Positions 31,215-39,955 are shown, counted from the stretch's first letter. The stretch: DNA of 64,000 nt from Neptuniibacter sp. CAU 1671 (GCF_029222905.1 NZ_JARHUE010000003.1:248001-312000), one strand, 5' to 3'. Numbers and translations are program-made. Notes: generated by a model not told the origin, from the sequence alone.

Positions 31215-31400
31215 TACGTAGTTTATCGGCGAATAGGCTGAGAACCTTACTCGCCGTGAGTTTTAGCCAAGCAGGGTGTGGCCAATAACAGCGGAGCGGG
31301 TAATGCTGGCCCCTGGGTTAGAGTAACCCTAAACGCCCCACCACTTTTACAAACCGCCCTGAGGAGGTGTTTTTGTGTCAGATTCTGATCTGGCCAATCG
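31215..31400 (+). repeat. Decayed copy of the tRNA-Lys repeat unit
   Basis: The stretch aligns along its length with the 182-bp unit: GAGAACC, AACAGCGGAGCG (12 of 12), GCTGGCCC, a degraded tRNA end at about 31330-31350 (CCCCACCACTTTT for CCCACCACTTTT) and a decayed terminator GCCCTGAGGAGGTGTTTTT. It is in the same orientation as the main array. Together with unit 4 of the array it shares the variant GGGTGTGGC, where units 1-3 have CGTGTGCGG. It lies 1.5 kb beyond the array, on the far side of the HD-GYP gene. Confidence 0.8.
31223..31249 (-). promoter_or_regulatory. Candidate sigma-28 promoter facing HD-GYP gene
   Basis: On the minus strand the sequence reads TAAGGTTC, 11 bp, GCCGATAA, matching 14 of 16 positions of TAAAGTTT-N11-GCCGATAA, as many as the flgM promoter. 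It points toward the HD-GYP gene, whose start is about 300 bp away. It lies inside the decayed repeat, and the intact repeat units do not contain it, so it would have arisen by mutation. Confidence 0.45.
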
Positions 31401-31614
31401 CTCAGAGGATTGTGCTGTTCATATTTTAAGGATTTGGCAAGAATAAAGCCTGTATATGTCATTTTCGATTTAGACCCCGGAGGATCGAGCAAACATTGGC
31501 GAGTATCTGGCAGGCAGTTTTAGGCTTTGCGTCAGTACAATCTATCCATTGTTGAGGTGATGCCGACGGCGTTGCCTGTTTGTGACTGGTTAGCGTGATA
31601 TGTCAGGAGTTGCC

Positions 31615-32667
31615 ATGAAAACTGTAGGGTATGCCGCCTATTCATCAGATGCAGAGATGAAACCTTACCATTTTGAACGTCGGGCGCTACGCGCCAACGA
31701 TGTAGCGATCGAAATCTTATACAGCGGTATCTGTCATTCTGATCTGCATACAGTGAATGGTGACTGGGGTCCCCAGCACTACCCGCTGGTGCCCGGCCAT
31801 GAAATTATCGGTCGGGTGCTGGAGGTGGGTCCTGAGGTTTCTCAATACCAGGCCGGTGATCATGTGGGCGTTGGCTGCATGGTAGATAGCTGCCAGTCGT
31901 GTGATCAGTGTAATCACGGTGAAGAGCAGTACTGTCGTGAAGGTCTGACTCCGACCTACGGTGCTCCTGATCGTATATCCGGTGAGATCACACAGGGCGG
32001 TTATGCCAAGCATATTGTGGTGCGTGAAGAGTTTGTTTTACGTATTCCGGCAGCGTTGGATCTGTCTCGTGCGGCGCCCATCCTGTGTGCGGGCATTACA
32101 ACCTTTTCACCTTTGCGTACCTGGAATATCGGTCCCGGTAGTCGGGTCGGCGTGATTGGCCTGGGCGGACTAGGTCATATGGCAGTGAAACTGGCCGTAG
32201 CCATGGGTGCTGAAGTGACTGTCCTGAGCCGATCCAATCAAAAAGAAGCTGATGCCAAAGCGATTGGTGCCAGTGGAATTTTGGTTTCTACCGATGAGTC
32301 CGCCATGGCGGCAGCCTCCAGTTCGCTGGATCTGATTATAGATACGGTGCCGGTTAAACATGATGTGTCGCCCTATGCGCCATTGCTCGATGTAGATGGC
32401 ACGCTGGTGCTGGTGGGGCAGATTGGACCGATGAATGAGTTTATGACGGTGCCTCTGGTTTTCGGACGTCGTCGTATTGCCGGTTCGCTGATCGGAGGTA
32501 TCAAAGAAACCCAGGAAGTACTCAACTTCTGTGCCGAGCACAATATTCACCCGATTTGTGAAATCATCCGACCGGATCAGGTCAATGAAGCCTTTGCCGT
32601 AATGAGCAAAGGGGATATTGCCCACCGTTATGTGATGGATATGTCCTCTTTGTCAGTCGGAGACTGA
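31615..32667 (+). CDS. Zinc-dependent alcohol dehydrogenase, YahK/CAD type
   Basis: A 350-residue medium-chain dehydrogenase. Start at 31615, 6 bp after AGGAG; an ATG five codons earlier lacks a ribosome binding site. Catalytic zinc ligands are in G-I-C-H-S-D-L-H and P-G-H-E; the four structural-zinc cysteines are in the C-x-x-C-x-x-C-x(7)-C block near residues 93-107. The Rossmann motif G-L-G-G-L-G-H-M-A-V-K lies near 182-192. Close relatives such as YahK reduce a wide range of aldehydes with NADPH. It is a single-gene unit with a strong terminator. Physiological substrate unknown. Confidence 0.9.
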   Translation: MKTVGYAAYSSDAEMKPYHFERRALRANDVAIEILYSGICHSDLHTVNGDWGPQHYPLVPGHEIIGRVLEVGPEVSQYQAGDHVGVGCMVDSCQSCDQCNHGEEQYCREGLTPTYGAPDRISGEITQGGYAKHIVVREEFVLRIPAALDLSRAAPILCAGITTFSPLRTWNIGPGSRVGVIGLGGLGHMAVKLAVAMGAEVTVLSRSNQKEADAKAIGASGILVSTDESAMAAASSSLDLIIDTVPVKHDVSPYAPLLDVDGTLVLVGQIGPMNEFMTVPLVFGRRRIAGSLIGGIKETQEVLNFCAEHNIHPICEIIRPDQVNEAFAVMSKGDIAHRYVMDMSSLSVGD

Positions 32668-32699
32668 TTTCAACTGAACATCCTGTTTTCCAGCATCTT

Positions 32700-32728
32700 A
32701 CACCCCGCCAGTCGGGGTGTTTTTTTTA
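32700..32728 (+). terminator. Terminator after alcohol dehydrogenase
   Basis: An 8-bp perfect stem (ACACCCCG/CGGGGTGT) with a CCAGT loop is followed directly by a run of T residues. It lies 33 bp after the dehydrogenase stop. Confidence 0.93.
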
Positions 32729-32936
32729 GTGATCATCAGTCGTTTTGCGGCTCATCCCAGAACGCCCAACAACACGTCAATCTATTTGAACATGCAGGAG
32801 GGTGGGACGTTCTTGCGATCATACATACGCACATGTGTCGATTTTTTCTCGGCAGCATGGTCAGATAAAAATGACTTTGTTCTGACGCAGTCATTGGTCC
32901 ATATTTAGTAACAAAATAACAATGAGAGAGCAGGGT

Positions 32937-33356
32937 ATGTCTAAAGTTGCAGGTAGTTGCCTGTGCGGTAATGTGCATTATTCATCGGATGCAGAACCTG
33001 TAATGGTTGCTGCATGTCACTGTACTGATTGTCAAAAAGAGACAGGTTCAGCTTTTACAATGAATGTGGCGGTGCCATCGGATACGCTTAAAATTTCAGG
33101 CGATGGCGTCAAAGATTTTGTGCACGCCGGAACCAGCGGGCATAAAGTCGCGCGTACATTTTGCAGCCATTGTGGCTCCTCTCTTCGGACCCAGGTTGAA
33201 GTGGTGCCGGGTGTCTCTTTCATTATGGCTGGCACGTTGGATGATCCGACCTGGGTTAAGCCTGGGCTTGAAATCTGGTGCGACTCCAAGCTGTCCTGGG
33301 CGACACTGGGGGACGATATTCCAAAAGTGCCAGGTCAGCCTCAGGCCGGGGATTGA
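32937..33356 (+). CDS. GFA-family zinc protein (DUF636)
   Basis: A 139-residue protein of the glutathione-dependent formaldehyde-activating (GFA) fold. The zinc motifs are complete: G-S-C-L-C-G-x-V near the start, A-C-H-C-T-D-C-Q-K at about 28-36 and T-F-C-S-H-C-G-S-S at about 79-87. GFA-type proteins bind glutathione, but most relatives have no proven enzymatic role. The ATG at 32937 is preferred over one five codons earlier. The gene stands after a 190-bp non-coding gap and converges with the luciferase-like gene, 7 bp from its stop. Confidence 0.82.
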   Translation: MSKVAGSCLCGNVHYSSDAEPVMVAACHCTDCQKETGSAFTMNVAVPSDTLKISGDGVKDFVHAGTSGHKVARTFCSHCGSSLRTQVEVVPGVSFIMAGTLDDPTWVKPGLEIWCDSKLSWATLGDDIPKVPGQPQAGD

Positions 33357-33363
33357 TAACCTA

Positions 33364-34356
33364 CTAGAGTGAGTGGGTCGGATACAGAGGAACTACCTCT
33401 TCAGTCAGTTCCTGTATCACCTCTTTCACCGGCCGCTGAGAAAACTTCAGTATGAAGGCCACATGATTGATGCCGATCTCCTGATAGGCGTTTAACAGAT
33501 TCAGCAGGCTTTCACGCCCCATCCGATACCCCAGATGAATCTGTGCCGGTGGCCGTTTGGGATCATCGCTCAGGTCGATATAGAGGGACTGCGCCACCGG
33601 TTTCTCATATGCGAACCCTGCAGCCTGGACGGCTGTGCGCCACTGATGCAGCACCTGAGCCGTGGTGTTAAGCCCTCGCGGATGGGTCAGCCAGAAATCA
33701 GCATGTTTTGCGTTCCACTCCAGTGTTTGTCTGCAGCTTCCGGTTACACCGATTGGCACCCGACCATAAGCGGGTTTGGGTACCAGATTGCCGCCGCTCA
33801 TGGTGCCCAGTTCAGATTGAATCAAAGGATAGGAGCGGGTCAGTAATTGCTCTATGTAGTTATAAGCCTCCCGGAACGTACGATCACGGGTCGCATGTTC
33901 CTGACCAAAGGCGGGGAACTCCACGGCTCTGTCGCCGGATGCAACGCCCATTACAAAACGCCCGTTGGTCAGGTTATCCATTGATGCTGCCGCCTTGGCT
34001 ACGTGGATGGGATGCCGCAGCGGCAGAATCAGTGACCCCGAAGCCAGTGTGGCCCTCTGGACATGATTGGCCATATAACCCATCCAGACGAAAGGGTCGA
34101 TCACCTGTCCCAGATCGCCAAACTCAGGATCCTGCAGCGGTACATCACGGCTCCACAAGGCGCTGAACCCTCCCTGATCCGCTTGCGCGGCAAGCTCGGC
34201 CTGTCCTTCAAGATTCGGCGTGTCATTGGCATAGGCGGCCAGCGGAAAAAACAGACCCAGTGTGAGTTTGTTTTTGGCGAACATCTGACGGAAACCGGGT
34301 GCAGTGGGTGCGTCATTCGGATTCAGAATTCGGTTTTGTGAGGTATGAAGATGCAT
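33364..34356 (-). CDS. Luciferase-like (LLM) flavin oxidoreductase
   Basis: A 330-residue protein of the bacterial luciferase-like TIM-barrel superfamily: L-T-L-G-L-F-F-P-L near the start, A-x-x-A-D-x-G-G-F-S-A-L-W-S-R-D-V, I-D-P-F-V-W-M-G-Y-M-A, the L-A-S-G-S-L-I-L-P-L-R-H-P segment and G-R-F-V-M-G-V-A-S-G-D-R. It resembles the luciferase-type oxidoreductase group that uses reduced FMN from a separate reductase. Substrate unknown. The first 25 residues are unlike the family and the true start could be near the internal M-F-A-K. Confidence 0.8.
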   Translation of the reverse strand: MHLHTSQNRILNPNDAPTAPGFRQMFAKNKLTLGLFFPLAAYANDTPNLEGQAELAAQADQGGFSALWSRDVPLQDPEFGDLGQVIDPFVWMGYMANHVQRATLASGSLILPLRHPIHVAKAAASMDNLTNGRFVMGVASGDRAVEFPAFGQEHATRDRTFREAYNYIEQLLTRSYPLIQSELGTMSGGNLVPKPAYGRVPIGVTGSCRQTLEWNAKHADFWLTHPRGLNTTAQVLHQWRTAVQAAGFAYEKPVAQSLYIDLSDDPKRPPAQIHLGYRMGRESLLNLLNAYQEIGINHVAFILKFSQRPVKEVIQELTEEVVPLYPTHSL

Positions 34357-34642
34357 AACGATTCGGGATCAGTGAGTATCGCAAAAGTATAGTCAAACTC
34401 AGGACAATGGATCTCCTTAAGCCCTGTCAGGTGCCGACGTGGAATCAGGCCAGTGTCTGGTTCTGCGGCCCTCACGCATTGGGACAGCAGTTGCGGCAGG
34501 ATTTAATCTCCGGGGGGCTGTCTGCGGGACATTTCCATCAGGAAATATTCAATATGCGTTAACTCCTGAGTATTAATCAGGACATCTATGACCAAGTGAG
34601 ATTGACTGCCAGTCGGGTCGGGGCTGTTTGGAACAGATCAGG

Positions 34643-35935
34643 TCAGGGTTGAAATACTCTGACCCCTTCAGATACAGCAATACTGTATAAGTTTTCTCTG
34701 TTGGCTTTTAGCAGATGATAGATGTTGCTATCGATCTGACCCGCGCTGTCCATGCCATCCATAATTGTCAGTACTTCTTCAATATTCAGTCGGTTACGAT
34801 AGGGGCGCTTCTGGCACAAGGCCTGGAAAATATCGGCAATGCAGAGTATGCGGGTGGGTGTATCAATCTGATCCGCCTTCCAGCCATAGGGGTAGCCTGA
34901 ACCATCCAGTTTCTCATGGTGTTCTGAGGCCCATTTGGCAATCGGGGTATTCGGGAAGATGGTCTGCAGCACTCGCTTGCTGTCCAGTGGGTGGCTATGC
35001 ATCTGGGCCAGCTGTTCCGGAGTGAGAGCCCCCGGTTTTTCCAACACTTCATCGGGGGTGCGCAGTTTGCCAACGTCATGCAACAGCCCGGCAATCCGCA
35101 GCATCCGCGTCTGGTAGCGGTCCATGTCCGCCAGCTCGGCAAGGGCATAAGACAGATCCGCCACGCGGATACTGTGGTAATGCGTGAAAGGACTTTTCGC
35201 ATCCACGATCTGGGAAATCAGTTCGCCTAAAGATTCAATCTCAGCAAATCCCAGTGTGATCCTATAGTCATTGGAGGAGAGGGTTTCGAAGATGGCGTCA
35301 TCCAGATACTCATCAAACAGTTCTAACCAGAAACTCTCTTTTTGTGCGGCTTGATCAAGCGCTGCAAAGTGCTCTGCTGAAAACAGGGTGCCAATGTGAG
35401 GGCGCAGCTCATCGAGAAACTGCTGCCGATTCAGGAGGACCAGATAATCGGGGTGATCTTTGATGTAGCTGGCAAACAAAACATCCAGTCGGTCGGCCAG
35501 AAAAATCAGATTGGCATACTCCTTTACCTCCTGGGTCAGTTCCTCCGGTAGATGCTCCCAGCGAGTGTGGTGGTAACGGATTGCCTGTGCATATCTTCTG
35601 AAGGGGGGAAAGCTTTGCAGAAAATAGTGACCGCGAATACAGTGCTCTTCAGCGCCTTGCCACTCCAGCTCGTCTACCAGTTTCTGATGCACCTTGGTTG
35701 AGGAGACGCCGCAGTCATGCAACATGCCCGCCAGCAATACAAAGTGTCTGTGTTCACGGTTCCAGTTCAACCGATGAGAAATGCGATGGCAGATCAGGCC
35801 GACCCGGCGGCCATGGCTTTTATCATCAATGCCCACATAGTCCAGCGCTTTAGTCAGCGTGTGCGCTGCACGGCCTACATCGACTTCCAGCGCTAAAAAA
35901 TCATTGTCGCCGTGTTCCTGTTTTGGCTCGGTCAT
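34643..35935 (-). CDS. Tandem HD / HD-GYP phosphohydrolase
   Basis: A 430-residue cytoplasmic protein with two HD modules. The first (about residues 30-160) has L-H-D-C-G with H73-D74; the second (about 245-410) is a full HD-GYP domain with L-L-H-D-V-G-K (H286-D287), H-S-H-P near 315, E-H-H-E and D-G-S-G-Y-P (GYP at 347-349). The second module is expected to hydrolyse c-di-GMP. Start at 35935, preceded by AAGGGA; the eight-codon upstream extension is less likely. It has no receiver domain, so the signal may be sensed by the first HD module. Between it and the LLM gene lie 286 non-coding bases with nothing recognisable. Confidence 0.9.
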   Translation of the reverse strand: MTEPKQEHGDNDFLALEVDVGRAAHTLTKALDYVGIDDKSHGRRVGLICHRISHRLNWNREHRHFVLLAGMLHDCGVSSTKVHQKLVDELEWQGAEEHCIRGHYFLQSFPPFRRYAQAIRYHHTRWEHLPEELTQEVKEYANLIFLADRLDVLFASYIKDHPDYLVLLNRQQFLDELRPHIGTLFSAEHFAALDQAAQKESFWLELFDEYLDDAIFETLSSNDYRITLGFAEIESLGELISQIVDAKSPFTHYHSIRVADLSYALAELADMDRYQTRMLRIAGLLHDVGKLRTPDEVLEKPGALTPEQLAQMHSHPLDSKRVLQTIFPNTPIAKWASEHHEKLDGSGYPYGWKADQIDTPTRILCIADIFQALCQKRPYRNRLNIEEVLTIMDGMDSAGQIDSNIYHLLKANRENLYSIAVSEGVRVFQP

Positions 35936-36299
35936 CTGTAATCCCTTCCATGCTGCCATTGAACAAGCCTAGCAGCAGATACAGACATACGGATGAATTT
36001 AGCAGCTTTGATCATGTTTTGAGTCAATGTGTTTCACCCTGCGACAGTGATGCGGTTTTTTTCACTTGATGTAATCGCGGGATGTTGGGTCTGAATTTTA
36101 AAAAAAGATCTTTTTCAACTATCTGATTTATATAGATGATTTTAGGCGTTTCAAGCCTCAGTCAAAGGGGGCTGGACCAGCCAGAGAGAGGGCATCGGCT
36201 GGCGCAGCAATTGCTTGAAAAACTGAACTAAGCTACATCGCAGTTTCGGCGTTTTTGGCGTTAGCGAATTGCTGAATTCAAATGGAGAAGAGGTGCCCA
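35936..36299. other. Divergent intergenic region with palindrome
   Basis: About 360 bp lie between the divergent HD-GYP and PQQ dehydrogenase genes. It contains an AT-rich core (36090-36150) and a palindrome GGCTGGACCAGCC at 36170-36182 that could be an operator. No confident promoter, riboswitch or gene was seen. Confidence 0.4.
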
Positions 36300-38093
36300 A
36301 TGAAAATAAAAAACTGGCTCTGTCCCCTGTTGTTTTTTATCTCGCCAGTCGCGTTTGCCGCAGAGGTGGATGACGCCCGCTTACTGGCGGCTACAAGTGA
36401 CAAGGGCAATTGGCTGGCCTATGGCCGTGATTATCAGCAGCAACGATTTTCGCCGCTTAAACAGGTCAATCGGGAAACCGTCGACCAACTGGTGCCGCGC
36501 TGGATCTATCAAACCGGCATACCAGCGTCTTTTCAGGCCACGCCAATTGTGGTGGACGGTGTCATCTACCTCTCTTTGCCCTTTGACCATGTGGTGGCTC
36601 TGGATGCGGTGACAGGCGAAGAAAAATGGCGGTATGAACATGAGCGGACCACCAAAAAAATGTGCTGTGGTCCTGCCAGCCGCGGCGTGGCAGTGGCCTA
36701 TGGCAAGGTGTATATCGGTACGGTGGATGCGCGTCTGATCGCGCTGGATGCCGCCAATGGCACACCGGTATGGGATATTCCTGTAGCCCATGATTTCGGC
36801 CCCACAGAGACTGTGAAGCAGCTCGATGCCGCGAACAGCATGGCGGGTCAGGCTTCCTACGGGACCACCGGGGTCGGCGTCAACATGGCCCCTCAGGTCG
36901 TAGACGGTAAAGTGATTATTGGTATCACCGGGGTGGGTTACGGCTTGCACTTGGAGGCTGAAACCGACGGGGCTCCTGTCGGCGCCGTGGTGGGTTTTGC
37001 CGGTAATTACGGTCGTCCCGGTTTTTACGCGGCCTTTGATGCGCAAACCGGCAAACGGGTCTGGCAGTTTGATACCGTACCTGATCAGGGCTGGGAGGGT
37101 GATTTCCGCACAACCACACCGGATGGTATGGCACTGCCGCGTGATATCGCAGCGGAAAAAGCGGTACTGGCTCAGTTCCCGGATGCGGCAAAACATGGTG
37201 GTGGATCTGCCTGGACGACGCCTGCTTACGACAGTCGTACCCGCACGCTGTATGTCGGCATCGGCAACCCTTCGCCGCAGATGGATGACAGCTCCCGCCC
37301 CGGCGACAATCTTTACACCATGTCGCTGGCGGCGCTGGATCTGGATACCGGTAAACTCAAATGGTACTACCAGCAGGTACCGCATGATCTCTGGGGTTAT
37401 GATGTTGCCAGCCCACCGGTGCTGTTTGATCTGAAGACAGATCAGGATGTGGTCGAAGCGGTAGGGCAGGCCTCAAAAACCGGCTGGTTTTATGTGCATA
37501 ACCGCCATACCGGAGAGTTGTTGTTCAAGTCCGATGCGTTTGTACCGCAGGAAAATCTGTTTGCGGCTCCTACCGCGGAGGGTACCCGTGTGACACCGGG
37601 TGCCGTGGGCGGAGCGAACTGGTCACCGGTGGCGCTTAATCCGCAAACAGGTCTGGCTTACGTGGCGGCATCGCATATTCCGATCCGTTATGTAGTGAAA
37701 GATCTGGTGACCGGTCAGGATGGAAAACAGATTCGTTATACCGAACTCAAACCGCTGGATGAGCCTAACTGGGGTACCCTGACTGCCATCTCGACCACTG
37801 AAAAAGGTCGTATTCGCTGGCAGCATAAAACCGAAAAACCGCTGGTGGGCGGTGTGTTAACCACCGCCGGTGGACTGGTATTTATGGGCGAGGGTGATGG
37901 TTACCTGAATGCCTTCAACAGTGAAAATGGTGACAAACTCTGGCGCTTCCAGTGTGGGGCCGGGGTCAATGCACCACCGATCACCTATGAAGTGGACGGG
38001 GTGCAGTATGTGGCTGTCGCTGCCGGGGGCAACTCATTGTTTGGTTTCCGGCGGGGTGGGGCACTGGTGGTGTTTGCCTTGCCTAAACCCTGA
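36300..38093 (+). CDS. PQQ-dependent (quinoprotein) dehydrogenase
   Basis: A 597-residue periplasmic eight-bladed propeller enzyme. The ATG at 36300 follows AGAGG and opens a signal peptide ending F-A-A-E-V near residues 21-25. Repeated blade motifs of the type A-L-D-A-x-T-G-x-x-x-W are present, and the vicinal disulfide motif M-C-C-G-P-A-S-R-G of PQQ alcohol dehydrogenases is at about residues 121-129. The active-site segment reads P-H-D-L-W-G-Y-D-V, in which the position usually held by the catalytic Asp after W appears to be Gly and a second Asp follows two residues later. No haem domain is attached and no cytochrome or PQQ-synthesis gene is adjacent. Substrate is probably an alcohol or sugar. 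Confidence 0.88.
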   Translation: MKIKNWLCPLLFFISPVAFAAEVDDARLLAATSDKGNWLAYGRDYQQQRFSPLKQVNRETVDQLVPRWIYQTGIPASFQATPIVVDGVIYLSLPFDHVVALDAVTGEEKWRYEHERTTKKMCCGPASRGVAVAYGKVYIGTVDARLIALDAANGTPVWDIPVAHDFGPTETVKQLDAANSMAGQASYGTTGVGVNMAPQVVDGKVIIGITGVGYGLHLEAETDGAPVGAVVGFAGNYGRPGFYAAFDAQTGKRVWQFDTVPDQGWEGDFRTTTPDGMALPRDIAAEKAVLAQFPDAAKHGGGSAWTTPAYDSRTRTLYVGIGNPSPQMDDSSRPGDNLYTMSLAALDLDTGKLKWYYQQVPHDLWGYDVASPPVLFDLKTDQDVVEAVGQASKTGWFYVHNRHTGELLFKSDAFVPQENLFAAPTAEGTRVTPGAVGGANWSPVALNPQTGLAYVAASHIPIRYVVKDLVTGQDGKQIRYTELKPLDEPNWGTLTAISTTEKGRIRWQHKTEKPLVGGVLTTAGGLVFMGEGDGYLNAFNSENGDKLWRFQCGAGVNAPPITYEVDGVQYVAVAAGGNSLFGFRRGGALVVFALPKP

Positions 38094-38110
38094 TGCCCGA
38101 CTAAATGACA

Positions 38111-38141
38111 CGCCTGTGACTGGGACAGTCTGTCGCAGGCG
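38111..38141 (+). terminator. Hairpin after PQQ dehydrogenase
   Basis: CGCCTGTGAC and GTCGCAGGCG form a 10-bp stem with one wobble pair and an 11-nt loop, 17 bp after the stop codon. No T-run follows, so termination is uncertain. Confidence 0.4.
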
Positions 38142-38271
38142 GTTATGAAACAACTGAGCTACTGAAGATCCGTGATGTATAAATCAATATAAATCAGTAG
38201 GTTGGATATATGGCATATGGGTTGCTGAGTGTTATGGGCGCATAAAAATAACACAAGGAGGAATGCCGCCC

Positions 38272-39273
38272 ATGTCATCAACAGACGTGAACCCAATTCA
38301 CCGCATCAATGAGCTCTACTGGGGCTTTGCTATCTCTCGTGCGATCCATGTTGCCGCCAAACTGGGTCTGGCCGATCATGTACATCCCTCGGGCACGCCC
38401 GTCAGTCTGATTGCTCAGCAGGCCGGTCTGAATGAAGACAGGCTCTATCGACTGATGCGCCTGCTCGCGTCTTATCAGATCTTTGCTGAAACCGATAAAG
38501 GGGTATTTATCCCTACTGCCTTGTCAGATGTCCTGCAGTCGGGTGTGGATGGTACGGTTCGACATGCCGCTCATCTGGTGACCCGGTCAATGTGGGAAGC
38601 TTATGGCGAGCTGGAGCACACCATCGAAACTGGACAGGACACCTACACGGCGCTGTTTGGCAAAGGGGTGTTTGAGTATCTGGATGAACATGCCCATGAG
38701 GGTGAGCAGTTTTCCCGGGCCATGGATAATTATGCCGAACTGGAAAATCCGGTGATTGCCGGTTGTTGCCCGTTACAGGACACAACCAGTGTCGTGGATG
38801 TGGGTGGTGGTCAGGGTGGCTTTATTACCGCAGTGCTACAGCAAAATCCTCATCTGGTAGGCATGTTGTTTGATCAGCCACAGGTGATCGCTGGACTGGG
38901 CGATACAGCGACTGATGAAACATCTGTGGTGCGTGTCAGCGGCAGTTTCTTTGATAAGGTCCCCATGGGTGCTGATGTCTACTTTCTGAAGCGGATTCTG
39001 CATGACTGGAGTGATGAGGATTGCTGCAAAATCCTGCAGACCGTTAAGGCAGCTATGGCCCCTGAAAGTCGTCTCTACGTGATTGACGCCATTGTACCTG
39101 AGGGTAATGTGCCGCATTTCTCGAAAGATCTGGAAGCGTTTCTGATGACCTGGGGTGGACAGGAGCGTGATCTGGCCGAGTTTGAGCGCCTGTTCCAACA
39201 GGTAGGGCTCAAACTGGTGTCCGTCACGGAAACCGGTACTGCACTCTCTTTGCTGGAAGTTAAGCTCGCCTGA
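38272..39273 (+). CDS. SAM-dependent O-methyltransferase (COMT-like)
   Basis: A 333-residue class of small-molecule O-methyltransferase with an N-terminal winged-helix dimerisation domain (residues about 8-95) and a Rossmann domain with the SAM motif V-V-D-V-G-G-G-Q-G-G near 167-176 and the I-L-H-D-W-S-D-E-D-C motif that carries the catalytic His in plant COMT-type enzymes. Start at 38272, 10 bp after AAGGAGG; an ATG nine bases earlier is too close to it. Substrates in this family are phenols, polyketides or carotenoid alcohols; none can be assigned. It is a single gene with its own terminator. Confidence 0.85.
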   Translation: MSSTDVNPIHRINELYWGFAISRAIHVAAKLGLADHVHPSGTPVSLIAQQAGLNEDRLYRLMRLLASYQIFAETDKGVFIPTALSDVLQSGVDGTVRHAAHLVTRSMWEAYGELEHTIETGQDTYTALFGKGVFEYLDEHAHEGEQFSRAMDNYAELENPVIAGCCPLQDTTSVVDVGGGQGGFITAVLQQNPHLVGMLFDQPQVIAGLGDTATDETSVVRVSGSFFDKVPMGADVYFLKRILHDWSDEDCCKILQTVKAAMAPESRLYVIDAIVPEGNVPHFSKDLEAFLMTWGGQERDLAEFERLFQQVGLKLVSVTETGTALSLLEVKLA

Positions 39274-39288
39274 TTTACGCGTTCTGTC

Positions 39289-39324
39289 TCTGGGCCCGAT
39301 CGATCGAGCCCAGATTTTCTGTTT
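39289..39324 (+). terminator. Terminator after O-methyltransferase
   Basis: TCTGGGC and GCCCAGA form a 7-bp stem whose interior (CCGATCGATCGA) can pair further, followed by TTTTCTGTTTT. It lies 15 bp after the stop codon. Confidence 0.6.
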
Positions 39325-39433
39325 TACATGCCGCTTCACGGGATGAGTTTTGCTAAGATGCGCCTGAAATGCCTCCGAGAGTGACCATTTTCGGGGCTAA
39401 ACATCTAGCTACCCGTTGCAGTCCGTGAGCCTT

Positions 39434-39907
39434 ATGAAAACCAACCTGATCACCCGTGATGGCTATGAACAGCTCCGCTCAGAGCTGGATCATCTGTGGC
39501 GTAAAGAACGGCCTGAAGTAACCCAGAAGGTCACCTGGGCGGCCAGTCTGGGTGATCGCAGTGAAAATGCCGACTATCAGTACAACAAAAAACGTCTGCG
39601 TGAAATTGACCGGCGTATTCGTTATCTGCGCAAATGCCTGGATCTGTTGAAGATCGTTGATTACGCCCCGGAGCAGGAGGGGCGGGTGTTTTTTGGCGCC
39701 TGGGTCGAAGTCGAAAATGAGGCGGGTGAAACCCGGCGCTTCCGAATTGCCGGCTATGATGAAATTTTTGACCGCAAAGACTATATCTCGATCGATTCAC
39801 CCATGGCCCGTGCCCTGCTCAAAAAAGAGGTCGGTGAAGAGGTGTTGGTGCGCACACCCAAGGGTGAGATGTACTGGGTCGTTAATGAGATTACCTACCC
39901 AAAATAA
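39434..39907 (+). CDS. greB: Transcription elongation factor GreB
   Basis: A 157-residue Gre factor: N-terminal coiled coil (residues about 8-78) with the tip acidic region A-S-L-G-D-R-S-E-N-A-D-Y-Q-Y that enters the RNA polymerase secondary channel, and a C-terminal FKBP-like domain. The extra basic patch K-K-R-L-R-E-I-D-R-R-I-R-Y-L and the E-x-x-Y-W-V-V-N-E-I-x-Y ending match GreB rather than GreA. It stimulates transcript cleavage in backtracked polymerase. The ATG at 39434 is taken over an upstream in-frame start, because the family begins M-K-T-x-L-I-T. Confidence 0.93.
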   Translation: MKTNLITRDGYEQLRSELDHLWRKERPEVTQKVTWAASLGDRSENADYQYNKKRLREIDRRIRYLRKCLDLLKIVDYAPEQEGRVFFGAWVEVENEAGETRRFRIAGYDEIFDRKDYISIDSPMARALLKKEVGEEVLVRTPKGEMYWVVNEITYPK

Positions 39908-39928
39908 TTTTCTCCGAGCCGTTGAGCG

Positions 39929-39955
39929 TCAAGCGTGAGCGTTTTTTGCCGATAA
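39929..39955 (+). promoter_or_regulatory. Sigma-28-like promoter ahead of unknown gene
   Basis: TCAAG followed by 14 bp and then GCCGATAA. The -10 element is a perfect match; the -35 TCAAG form is the one common in Pseudomonas, and the spacing is the same as in the flgM promoter (15 bp after the first four bases). It lies wholly in the gap after greB, with the expected transcript start about 40 bp before the GTG at 40005. Confidence 0.7.

Noticed and set aside
28944-31400. Integrated element using the tRNA-Lys 3' end as attachment site
   Set aside because: Duplicated tRNA 3' ends are typical of integrase att sites, but there is no integrase, excisionase or phage gene, and the constant 182-bp spacing of several copies fits tandem duplication better.
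36381-37385. 334-codon minus-strand open frame
   Set aside because: Antisense shadow of the PQQ dehydrogenase; arginine/histidine-rich without family motifs.
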